52,011 bases of DNA from Alphaproteobacteria bacterium. GTDB taxonomy: Bacteria > Pseudomonadota > Alphaproteobacteria > Micropepsales > Micropepsaceae. A program made the position numbers and the translations under genes. This document shows, one piece after another, positions 25,324-32,708 of the stretch (its first letter is position 1; every line of letters begins with the position of its first letter). Below the pieces are notes generated by a model that saw nothing but the letters and a program-made list of their open reading frames with translations, was not told where the DNA came from and did not search any database. The stretch lies in the NCBI GenBank assembly GCA_028871345.1, contig JAGWNK010000026.1, positions 1-52,011 of the forward strand, given 5' to 3'.

Positions 25324-26922
25324 ATGACCAAAGACCGCCTCTACCTTTTCGACACCACGCTGCGCGACGGGGCGCAGACCCAGGGCGTCGACTTCTCGGT
25401 GGAAGACAAGCACCAGATCGCCCAGGCTCTCGACGACCTCGGCATCGACTACATCGAAGGGGGCTGGCCAGGCGCCAATCCAAGCGATACGGCCTTCTTC
25501 GCCGAACGCCCGCCGCTCAAGCGCGCCCGTTTCACCGCGTTCGGCATGACCAAGCGCGCCGGGCGCAGCGTCTCCAACGATCCCGGTTTCGCCGCCGTGC
25601 TCGACGCTCAGGTCGACGCCGTCTGCCTCGTCGGCAAGACCTGGGACTTCCACGTCGATGTGGCACTCGAGATCCCGCGCAACGAGAACATCGACTCCAT
25701 CGCCCAGTCGCTGATGGCCGTGAAGGAGAGGGGCAAGGAGCCGCTGTTCGACGCCGAGCACTTCTTTGACGGCTACAAGGCCAATCCGGAATACGCTCTG
25801 GAATGCCTGCAGGCGGCCCACCAGGCCGGCGCCCGCTGGCTGGTCCTGTGCGACACCAATGGCGGCACCATGCCGGAGGATGTCTACGAGATCGTGGAGG
25901 AGGTGAAGACAGAGCTTCCCGACGCCCGCCTCGGCGTCCATGCCCACAACGACACCGAGCAGGCGGTGGCCGTCAGCCTCGCCGCGGTGCGCGCGGGCGT
26001 CCGCCAGGTGCAGGGCACGCTCAACGGTCTGGGCGAGCGCTGCGGCAACGCCAATCTGTGCACGCTGCTCGCCACCCTGATGCTCAAGGAACCTTACGCC
26101 TCGCAATTCGAGCTCGGCGTGGCGCAGGACCAGTTGCGTTATCTGAAACGCACCTCGCGGCTGCTGGACGAAATCCTCAACCGCGCGCCCAACCGCCACG
26201 CGGCCTATGTCGGCCCGTCCGCCTTCGCCCACAAGGGCGGGCTGCATTCCTCGGCGATGCTGAAGGACACGCGCACCTACGAGCATGTGCCGCCGGAGAC
26301 GGTCGGCAACGTCCGCAAGATCCTGGTGTCGGACCAGGCGGGCCGCTCCAACCTTCTGGCGCGACTGGCCGATGCCGGCATAGACGTGGACGCCCGCGAT
26401 CCGAGGCTCGCGAGCCTCCTCGAAGACGTCAAGCGCCGCGAATTCCTCGGCTACACCTATGACGGCGCGGAGGCCTCCTTCGAGCTGCTCGCCCGGCGCA
26501 TGCTGGGCGAGGTGCCGGACTATTTCGACGTCGACAGCTTCCGCGTCATAGTCGAGAAGCGCCACAACGCCATCGGCGATCTCGTCACGGTGTCGGAAGC
26601 CACCGTGCGCGTGCGCGTCGACGGCGAGACGCTGCACAACGTCGATACCGGCCACGGCCCGGTGGATGCCCTGAACAATGCCCTGCGCAAGGACCTCGGC
26701 AAGTATTCGGCCCATCTCGCCGATCTGGTGCTGACGGACTACAAGGTGCGCATCCTCACGGGCGGCACGGAGGCCGTGACGCGCGTCATGGTGGAAAGCA
26801 AGGACGGCAAGGGCGCCCGCTGGTCGACGGTCGGCGTCTCGGAGAACATCGTCGATGCCTCGTTCGAAGCCCTGATCGATGCCATCACCTACAAGCTCCT
26901 GCGCGACGGCGCGCAGGCATGA
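25324..26922 (+). CDS. cimA: (R)-citramalate synthase
   Basis: A 532-residue enzyme of the isopropylmalate/homocitrate synthase family that condenses pyruvate and acetyl-CoA to citramalate, the entry to threonine-independent isoleucine synthesis. The catalytic domain opens LYLFDTTLRDGAQTQGVDFS and has YIEGGWPGANPSD, LGVHAHNDTEQAVAVSLAAV with metal-binding His residues, GTLNGLGERCGNANL and AFAHKGGLHSSAMLKD. A C-terminal LeuA-type allosteric domain (about 400-532; TVRVRVDGETLHNVDTGHGP) implies feedback control, usually by isoleucine. The length and GWPGANPSD stretch favour CimA over LeuA. It starts 64 bases after cysS. Confidence 0.92.
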   Translation: MTKDRLYLFDTTLRDGAQTQGVDFSVEDKHQIAQALDDLGIDYIEGGWPGANPSDTAFFAERPPLKRARFTAFGMTKRAGRSVSNDPGFAAVLDAQVDAVCLVGKTWDFHVDVALEIPRNENIDSIAQSLMAVKERGKEPLFDAEHFFDGYKANPEYALECLQAAHQAGARWLVLCDTNGGTMPEDVYEIVEEVKTELPDARLGVHAHNDTEQAVAVSLAAVRAGVRQVQGTLNGLGERCGNANLCTLLATLMLKEPYASQFELGVAQDQLRYLKRTSRLLDEILNRAPNRHAAYVGPSAFAHKGGLHSSAMLKDTRTYEHVPPETVGNVRKILVSDQAGRSNLLARLADAGIDVDARDPRLASLLEDVKRREFLGYTYDGAEASFELLARRMLGEVPDYFDVDSFRVIVEKRHNAIGDLVTVSEATVRVRVDGETLHNVDTGHGPVDALNNALRKDLGKYSAHLADLVLTDYKVRILTGGTEAVTRVMVESKDGKGARWSTVGVSENIVDASFEALIDAITYKLLRDGAQA

Positions 26923-27040
26923 CTCTTTTTGACCACCGCCTGGTGGCGCGCGAACGGGCCTTGTCCCTGCGCGCGCCGCATGGCAGGTCCGATGTTTCGA
27001 AAGCAAGCGGAGCGGCGCCCGAACCCGTACATTGAGCCCC

Positions 27041-27955
27041 ATGTCCCAGGAACCACGCATCGCACCGCCCAACGAGACGGCCGGAATCCTCTATGCCGGC
27101 GCGGCCTACGCGATCTGGGGCCTGTTCCCGCTCTATTGGGACTTGCTCGCCAACGTGCCGCCGGTCGAGTTGTCGATCCACCGCATGGTGTGGTGCGCCC
27201 TGTTTGCCGCCGCGGTCACCGTGGCGCGCGGCCGCGCCGCCACGGTGTGGGGCATCGTCAGGACCCGCGCCCTGATCCTGCCGCTGACCGTGTCGGGCCT
27301 GCTGATCGCCGTCAATTGGACGATCTACATCTGGAGCGTGGCCGCCCACCAGCTGGTGGAGGCGTCGCTCGGCTATTACATTACGCCGTTGCTTTCCATC
27401 GCGCTCGGCGTCGTCATGCTGGGCGAGAAGCTGTCGCGCCTGCGCCTCGCCGCCATCGCACTGGCTTCCGTGGCCGTGGCCTTCAAGACCCTGCAGCTCG
27501 GGCACATCCCCTGGGTGGCGATCGGCCTGTCGCTCAGCTTCGGGTTCTACGGCTATGTCCGCAAGCGCACGCCGGTGCAGGCGCTCGACGGCCTCGCCAT
27601 CGAGACGGGCCTCTTGTTCCCGTTCACCGCGGGCGCCGTGCTCTATTGGATATGGAGCGGCACAAGCGCCTTCCCGGCGCCCGATTTCAGGACCAATGCG
27701 CTGCTGCTTCTCGCCGGTCCGGTGACGGCGGTGCCGCTGGCCATGTTCGCCGCGGGGGCGCGGCGCATCCGCCTGACGACGCTCGGCTTCCTGCAGTATT
27801 TCTCGCCATCGATCACTCTCCTGGTGGCGACGGTGGGGCTGGGCGAGCCGTTCACCCGCGTCGATCTCGCCGCCTTCGGCTGCGTCTGGATCGCGGTCAT
27901 CCTGGTCGGGATCGAAGGGCAGGTGGCCCGGTCAGCCGCTCGCCAACAGGCCTAG
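27041..27955 (+). CDS. rarD: EamA-family transporter RarD
   Basis: A 304-residue inner-membrane protein with about ten spans arranged as two EamA repeats. RarD marks are AAYAIWGLFPLYWDLLANVP, ELSIHRMVWCALF, AVNWTIYIWSVAAHQLVEAS, LGYYITPLLSIALGVVMLGE and TTLGFLQYFSPSITLLVAT. It belongs to the drug/metabolite transporter superfamily; RarD-type members are named from chloramphenicol-sensitivity phenotypes but have no fixed substrate. ATG 27041 is used; a TTG nine bases upstream is in frame. Its 3' end overlaps the convergent LOG gene by 24 bases. Confidence 0.9.
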   Translation: MSQEPRIAPPNETAGILYAGAAYAIWGLFPLYWDLLANVPPVELSIHRMVWCALFAAAVTVARGRAATVWGIVRTRALILPLTVSGLLIAVNWTIYIWSVAAHQLVEASLGYYITPLLSIALGVVMLGEKLSRLRLAAIALASVAVAFKTLQLGHIPWVAIGLSLSFGFYGYVRKRTPVQALDGLAIETGLLFPFTAGAVLYWIWSGTSAFPAPDFRTNALLLLAGPVTAVPLAMFAAGARRIRLTTLGFLQYFSPSITLLVATVGLGEPFTRVDLAAFGCVWIAVILVGIEGQVARSAARQQA

Positions 27956-28504
27956 CCTCTCCGCCACCATGTCGACTGCCGCCTCCGGCGTATCGGCGCA
28001 GCGATAGAGCTCGAGCATGAACGGCTTGGCGAAACCCTGCTGCACGAGATGGCGCAGCAGCGCTTCCAGAGGCGCGAAGAATCCTTTGGTGTTCAACAGA
28101 ATGATCGGCTTGTTGAGCACCTTGAGTTGCGTCGAAGTGATCACCTCGAAGAACTCGTCCATCGTTCCCGCGCCGCCCGGCAGCACGACGAAGGCGTCCG
28201 CCATCGCCAGCATGCGGGTCTTCCGCAGCTGCAGGTCGGGCGTGATGATAAGGTTCTGCTCCCACTCCGCGGGCCGCTCGACCCAGCGCAGGAACTCCGG
28301 CAGCACGCCGGTCACGCAGCCCCCCGATTCGTGCACCGAGCGCGACACGGCACCCATCAGGCCGGGCGTTCCGCCGCCGAACACGAGCGAGAAGCCGCGC
28401 GCCGCAATGCCGCGGCCGAAGGCCTTGGCAGCCTCAGCATAGGCCGGATCGACGCCAAAAGACGAGCCGCAGAAGACGCAGATGAGGGGCGATTTCTTGT
28501 CCAT
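27932..28504 (-). CDS. LOG-family protein (TIGR00730)
   Basis: A 190-residue Rossmann-like protein of the Lonely Guy family, which releases free cytokinin bases or, more generally, hydrolyses nucleoside monophosphates to base and ribose 5-phosphate. It shows ICVFCGSSFGVDPAY, LVFGGGTPGLMGAVSRSVHE and the signature FVVLPGGAGTMDEFFEVIT, which carries the catalytic Glu and phosphate-binding loop. MDKKSPLICVFCGSS starts at ATG 28504. In a non-plant-associated bacterium the role is probably nucleotide salvage or damage control. The 3' end overlaps rarD. Confidence 0.9.
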   Translation of the reverse strand: MDKKSPLICVFCGSSFGVDPAYAEAAKAFGRGIAARGFSLVFGGGTPGLMGAVSRSVHESGGCVTGVLPEFLRWVERPAEWEQNLIITPDLQLRKTRMLAMADAFVVLPGGAGTMDEFFEVITSTQLKVLNKPIILLNTKGFFAPLEALLRHLVQQGFAKPFMLELYRCADTPEAAVDMVAERLGLLASG

Positions 28505-28623
28505 GGCGCTTGCAGGGTTGCCGAGGGGCTCCCACCTTCCTAGACAGGTTCGCCGGATTACACCACGCCAAAAAGGGGTATATCCGTCCTCCGGACGCGG
28601 AATGGCCAGATTGGGACTGTGAA

Positions 28624-30486
28624 ATGGCAAGACCCTTGACCGAGGAAGGTGACGGCGCGCCGTCGTTCCGGCCCATCGCGATGCTGATGCCTTACCTGTG
28701 GCCGCAGGGCCGCGGCGATCTGAAGTGGCGCGTCGTCGTCTCCGTCCTGTGCCTCATCCTCGCCAAAGTGGCGACGGTGTCCGTCCCCTGGCTGTTCGGG
28801 CGCATCGTCGATTCGCTGCGCGGGCCGCTCAAGGGCGTGGCGGTAGCGCTGGCCCTGATCGCCGTCTACACCATCGCCCGCATCATGATGCAGGCCTTCG
28901 CGCAGCTGCGCGACGGCGTCTTCGCCAAAGTCGCCTATCACGCCCTGCGCCAGGTCGGCGTCTCCACCTTCGCCCACGTGCACACGCTGTCGCTGCGCTT
29001 CCACCTGGAACGCAAGACGGGCGGCCTGTCGCGCGTCATCGACCGCGGCACCAAGGGCATCGACACGCTGTTGTCGTTCGTCATCTTCTCGATCTTCCCC
29101 ACCATTCTCGAACTGGCGCTCGATGCGGCGATCCTGTGGATCGCGTTCGGCGTGTCGTATGCGATCGTGACCACCGCGATGGTGATAGCCTACATCTGGT
29201 TCACCTTCGCCATCACGCGCTGGCGCATCAAGTTCCGCCGGGTGATGAACGAGAGCGACACCGACGCCTCGACCAAGGCGGTCGATAGCCTGCTCAACTA
29301 CGAGACGGTCAAGTACTTCAACAACGAAGACCACGAGACGCGGCGCTTCGACAAGTCGATGGAACAGTACGCCCGGGCCTCCATCCAGACGCAGATCTCT
29401 CTGTCGGTGCTGAACACCGGGCAAGCCTTCATCGTCGCGGTCGGCGTCATGGCCGTGATGGTCATGGCGGCTTACGGCATCCTCGACCACCGCATGACCA
29501 TCGGCGGACTGGTCACCGTCAACGGCTACCTGTTGCAGCTTTACGTCCCTCTCAATCTCCTGGGCACGGTCTATCGCGAGATCACCCAGGCGCTGGTCGA
29601 CATGGATGCCATGTTCACGCTGCTGCACCAGCCGCAGGAAGTGACCGACAAGCCCGACGCCGTGCCCCTGAAGGTGGACGGCGGCGAGATCCGCTTCGAA
29701 GACGTCGTCTTCTCCTATGATCCGGAGCGCGTCGTGCTCAAGGGCATCAGCTTCACGGTGCCGGCCGGCAGGACGATCGCCGTGGTGGGCCCGTCGGGGG
29801 CGGGAAAGTCCACCATCTCGCGCATCCTCTACCGTTTCTACGACATCAAGTCGGGCCGCGTGACCATCGACGGCCGGGATATCCGCGACGTGACGCAGGC
29901 CTCGCTGCGCGCCGCCATCGGCATCGTCCCGCAGGACACCGTGCTGTTCAACGACACGGTGCGTTACAACATCGCCTATGGCCGCATCGGCGCCAGCGAC
30001 GACGAGGTGAAGGAAGCGGCCCGCCACGCCCAGATCGACAAGTTCATCGACGAACTGCCGCAAGGCTACGATGCCATGGTCGGCGAGCGCGGCTTGAAGT
30101 TGTCGGGCGGAGAAAAGCAGCGCGTCGCCATCGCCCGCACCATCCTGAAGAATCCGCCGATCCTGCTGCTCGACGAGGCGACTTCGGCGCTCGACACGCA
30201 CACGGAGCGCGAGATCCAGAGCGCCTTGCACGAGGTGTCGCGCAACCGCACCACGCTGGTCATTGCCCACCGCCTGTCGACGGTGGTCGATGCCGACGAG
30301 ATCCTTGTGCTCGACAAGGGCGAGATCGTCGAGCGCGGCCGCCATGAAGATCTCATCGCCCGCAAGGGCGCCTACGCCGCGATGTGGAACAAGCAGCGCA
30401 AGGCCGAGGCGGCGCGCGAGCGCCTCAAGAAAGCGGAAGCCGATCCTGACGTCTCGCCCAGCATCGGCCGCGTTGCGGCGGATTAG
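28624..30486 (+). CDS. Atm1-type ABC exporter (fused permease-ATPase)
   Basis: A 620-residue half-transporter. Residues 30-340 form a six-helix exporter domain (LFGRIVDSLRGP, SRVIDRGTKGIDTLLSFVIF, LLNYETVKYFNNEDHE). Residues 370-600 form the ATPase with Walker A VVGPSGAGKSTISRIL, Q-loop IGIVPQDTVLFNDTVRYNI, signature LKLSGGEKQRVAIARTI, Walker B ILLLDEATSALD and switch His VIAHRLSTV. NYETVKYFNNE is diagnostic of the Atm1/HMT1 group, which exports glutathione-derived or persulfide compounds for cytosolic Fe-S assembly and heavy-metal detoxification. It acts as a homodimer in the inner membrane. ATG 28624 is the family-like start. Confidence 0.93.
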   Translation: MARPLTEEGDGAPSFRPIAMLMPYLWPQGRGDLKWRVVVSVLCLILAKVATVSVPWLFGRIVDSLRGPLKGVAVALALIAVYTIARIMMQAFAQLRDGVFAKVAYHALRQVGVSTFAHVHTLSLRFHLERKTGGLSRVIDRGTKGIDTLLSFVIFSIFPTILELALDAAILWIAFGVSYAIVTTAMVIAYIWFTFAITRWRIKFRRVMNESDTDASTKAVDSLLNYETVKYFNNEDHETRRFDKSMEQYARASIQTQISLSVLNTGQAFIVAVGVMAVMVMAAYGILDHRMTIGGLVTVNGYLLQLYVPLNLLGTVYREITQALVDMDAMFTLLHQPQEVTDKPDAVPLKVDGGEIRFEDVVFSYDPERVVLKGISFTVPAGRTIAVVGPSGAGKSTISRILYRFYDIKSGRVTIDGRDIRDVTQASLRAAIGIVPQDTVLFNDTVRYNIAYGRIGASDDEVKEAARHAQIDKFIDELPQGYDAMVGERGLKLSGGEKQRVAIARTILKNPPILLLDEATSALDTHTEREIQSALHEVSRNRTTLVIAHRLSTVVDADEILVLDKGEIVERGRHEDLIARKGAYAAMWNKQRKAEAARERLKKAEADPDVSPSIGRVAAD

Positions 30487-30501
30487 CGTCCTGCGCTAAT
30501 C
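30481..30501. repeat. Perfect palindrome spanning two convergent stop codons
   Basis: GATTAGCG-TCCTG-CGCTAATC is an 8-bp perfect hairpin whose arms contain the TAG stop of the Atm1-type gene (30484-30486) and the TAG stop of the convergent gene (30496-30498). It may act as a shared transcript end, although there is no T-tract on either side. Confidence 0.55.
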
Positions 30502-30882
30502 GGCCGCCTTGCCGAGCGAGATGCCGAGGATGGCGCTGACGCCGGAATCGAGAAGATGCCCGAAGGTCGAGATCACTTCTTTTTGGCTCTCGTTGGGGTC
30601 CTGCAGGAAGATGGCGAGCAGTACGTAACAAACCCCCACCAGCACGGTCAGTACGATGAAGAGGCTCAGAAGCAGCACGAAGCGCTGTGACAGCTCGGTG
30701 GGTGGCGGCGGCTGGTCCGCGTGTTTCGCCTTGGCACGATATTGGTACATCAGGTCGGGCGTGACGCTGCCGGTTGCCGGCTGGAATCGGGTCGCCGCGA
30801 ACGGAGAACGCAGGACGGCGCTCAAGATCGCCACGGTATCCTTCACGAGAAGGAGAATCTGGTCGAGCAGGAACGAGATCAT
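30496..30882 (-). CDS. Hypothetical membrane protein
   Basis: A 128-residue protein. It has an amphipathic N-terminal helix (MISFLLDQILLLVKDTVAIL), a polar middle with PPPPTELSQ, one strong membrane span at about residues 68-91 (LLLSLFIVLTVLVGVCYVLL), and a C-terminal segment DSGVSAILGISLGKAAD that may lie in or on the membrane. No family was recognised. It is convergent with the Atm1-type exporter gene (9 bases between the stops) and divergent from the epimerase-like gene, so it is an independent unit. Confidence 0.65.
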   Translation of the reverse strand: MISFLLDQILLLVKDTVAILSAVLRSPFAATRFQPATGSVTPDLMYQYRAKAKHADQPPPPTELSQRFVLLLSLFIVLTVLVGVCYVLLAIFLQDPNESQKEVISTFGHLLDSGVSAILGISLGKAAD

Positions 30883-30996
30883 GGCCGGGCCCCCGACATA
30901 CCCGGCAACTTGATCCCCGCGTTCCGAGTCGTGTCAAGCGCGGCCCTGGAACCGGCAGCCGCTTCGCGGCATGCTGACGGCGCACAGAGGGTTACC

Positions 30997-32022
30997 ATGA
31001 GAGTTTTGTTCATCGGTGGCACAGGCATCATCTCGAGCGCGGTGACGGCGCTGGCCGCTGCCCGCGGCCTCGATCTCACGCTGATGCGCCGCGGGCAGCA
31101 CTTCGCCGATCCGCCCGACGGCGTCCGCACAATTACCGCCGATGTCAGCGACGGGACGGCGGCGGATCAAGCGTTGGCCGGTCAGTCGTTCGATGCCGTC
31201 GTCGATTGGCGCGCCTATACCCCCTCCGATATCGAGCAGGATTTGCGGCTCTTTCGTGGCCGCACGGGCCAGTTCGTCTTCATCAGCTCGGCCAGCGCCT
31301 ACCAGAAGCCCGTCCGCCACTACCTCATCACGGAATCGACGCCGCTGGCCAATCCGTACTGGCAGTATGCGCGCGACAAGATTGCCTGCGAGGAACGGCT
31401 GATGCAGGCCTGGCGCGACGAGGGCTTCCCCGTCACCATCGTGCGCCCGTCGCTGACCTACGGCGACACCCAGATCGTTCTGGCCGTCAACAGCTGGCAG
31501 AAATCGTACACCGCGGTCGAACGCATGCGCCGCGGCCGCAAGGTGATCGTGCCGGGCGACGGCACCTCGCTGTGGGTCATCACCCATGCCGGCGATTTCG
31601 CGGTGGGGCTCTTGGGCTTGCTGGGGCATGCCCAGGCGATCGGCCAGGCCTTTCACATCACCAGCGACGAGGTGATGAGCTGGGACGAGTATTACCGCCT
31701 CACCGCAGAGGCCGCCGGCGTGGAGGCGAAGGTCGTCCACATCCCGTCGGATTTCATCGGCGCCTGCCTGCCGGACGAAGTGGGCAGCCTTACCGGCGAC
31801 AAGTCGGTCAGCGTCGTGTTCGACAACAGCAAGATCAGGCGCTTCGTGCCAGACTACCGTGCCCGCGTGCCGTTCGCCGAGGGCATCCGGCGCACCATGG
31901 CCTGGTTCGACGCCGAGCCGCAGCGCCGGCAGATAGACCACGCCGCCGACGCTGCTTACGACAAGCTGATCGATGCGTATGAGGGCGGACTGGCGCAGGC
32001 GCTGCGCGTGTTCCGGCCTTAG
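30997..32022 (+). CDS. NAD-dependent epimerase/dehydratase-family protein
   Basis: A 341-residue extended SDR. It has the Rossmann motif VLFIGGTGIISSAVTALAAA, the catalytic Ser region FVFISSASAYQKPVRHY and YxxxK at QYARDKIACEE, plus TIVRPSLTYGDTQIV. The C-terminal half, with VIVPGDGTSLWVITHAGDFA and FHITSDEVMSWDEYYRL, is like plant CSP41/isoflavone-reductase-related proteins. The substrate is unknown and might be a nucleotide sugar. ATG 30997 has AGAGGG upstream; the frame is open further upstream but lacks family-like sequence. Confidence 0.85.
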   Translation: MRVLFIGGTGIISSAVTALAAARGLDLTLMRRGQHFADPPDGVRTITADVSDGTAADQALAGQSFDAVVDWRAYTPSDIEQDLRLFRGRTGQFVFISSASAYQKPVRHYLITESTPLANPYWQYARDKIACEERLMQAWRDEGFPVTIVRPSLTYGDTQIVLAVNSWQKSYTAVERMRRGRKVIVPGDGTSLWVITHAGDFAVGLLGLLGHAQAIGQAFHITSDEVMSWDEYYRLTAEAAGVEAKVVHIPSDFIGACLPDEVGSLTGDKSVSVVFDNSKIRRFVPDYRARVPFAEGIRRTMAWFDAEPQRRQIDHAADAAYDKLIDAYEGGLAQALRVFRP

Positions 32023-32102
32023 ACCAAGTTGTGATCGGATCTACGCGGCTGCGTTGCGTTCCGGCGCGGCGGCGCCGCGGGCACCCGCCGCAAATCGCGT
32101 TC

Positions 32103-32492
32103 CTATTTCTTCGTCCAGCTGCCGCCGATCGGCTTGTAGAACTGGCCGGGCGGAATCTTGAGGAATACCTGCTTGGCCGTCGCTTCGCCCGCCGCTTCCG
32201 GTGTGACGCCGGTCTTGGCGGCCGTCGCCTCATAAAACCGCTTGCGCCCCGCATTGATGTCGCTGACCGCGGCAGTGGTTGCGGCGTCCGCCGAGCCGTG
32301 CACGAAGCCGAGGTAGCCGTCGCCTTGTTCGCCCACCGTACCAGCCGTCTTCGCCGCGACGACGGTCGCCTTGTCCGTGGCCAAATCCGAGGCGCACGCC
32401 TGTTGAGGCGCCAGCAATGATCCGGCGCCGAGCCCGGCTGCCAGAAGAAAACCCGCCACGACCGCCCGCATCGAAATCTCTTTGCCCGCCAT
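32103..32492 (-). CDS. ydbL: YdbL-family periplasmic protein
   Basis: A 129-residue secreted protein of the YdbL (DUF1318) family. The signal peptide is MAGKEISMRAVVAGFLLAAG...ACA. The mature domain has EQGDGYLGFVHGSADAATTA, VSDINAGRKRFYEATAAKTG and the terminal KIPPGQFYKPIGGSWTKK. It is the third gene of ydbH-ynbE-ydbL, 14 bases after ynbE. In E. coli this trio works in phospholipid transport between the two membranes, with YdbL thought to assist YdbH-YnbE as a chaperone-like factor. GGAGG lies five bases before ATG 32492. Confidence 0.9.
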   Translation of the reverse strand: MAGKEISMRAVVAGFLLAAGLGAGSLLAPQQACASDLATDKATVVAAKTAGTVGEQGDGYLGFVHGSADAATTAAVSDINAGRKRFYEATAAKTGVTPEAAGEATAKQVFLKIPPGQFYKPIGGSWTKK

Positions 32493-32506
32493 GAAAGCCT
32501 CCTGGA

Positions 32507-32689
32507 TCAGAACAAGTTCGGATTTTGCGCGATGCCCTGCTTCACTTCGTTGTCGAGCCGTACCCGAACGTCGGCGTCCAGCTTGGCGTAGATGTTGATC
32601 GGCGCCACCTCGACACGGATGGTCGGCGTGCAGGCGCCCAGCAGCACCGCCACCCCTGCGGCAAGGACCGGCATTCGCGAGACTGTCAT
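32507..32689 (-). CDS. ynbE: YnbE-family outer-membrane lipoprotein
   Basis: A 60-residue lipoprotein. The lipobox is VAVLLGAC, followed by the short conserved YnbE body TPTIRVEVAPINIYAKLDAD and VRVRLDNEVKQGIAQNPNLF. In E. coli YnbE sits in the outer membrane and stacks onto the C-terminus of YdbH to complete the intermembrane bridge. GGAG precedes the ATG. It sits between ydbH (19 bases) and ydbL (14 bases), so the operon is intact here. Confidence 0.92.
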   Translation of the reverse strand: MTVSRMPVLAAGVAVLLGACTPTIRVEVAPINIYAKLDADVRVRLDNEVKQGIAQNPNLF

Positions 32690-32708
32690 GATGGCGCTCC
32701 TTCTCCGG

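Noticed and set aside
27032..28020. Second large frame overlapping rarD on the plus strand
   Set aside because: Its translation is Arg/Gly/Pro-rich without membrane spans, whereas the rarD frame has ten spans and RarD motifs.
28558..30345. 595-codon open frame antisense to the Atm1-type exporter
   Set aside because: The plus-strand frame has every ABC-transporter motif in order; the antisense frame is compositional noise.
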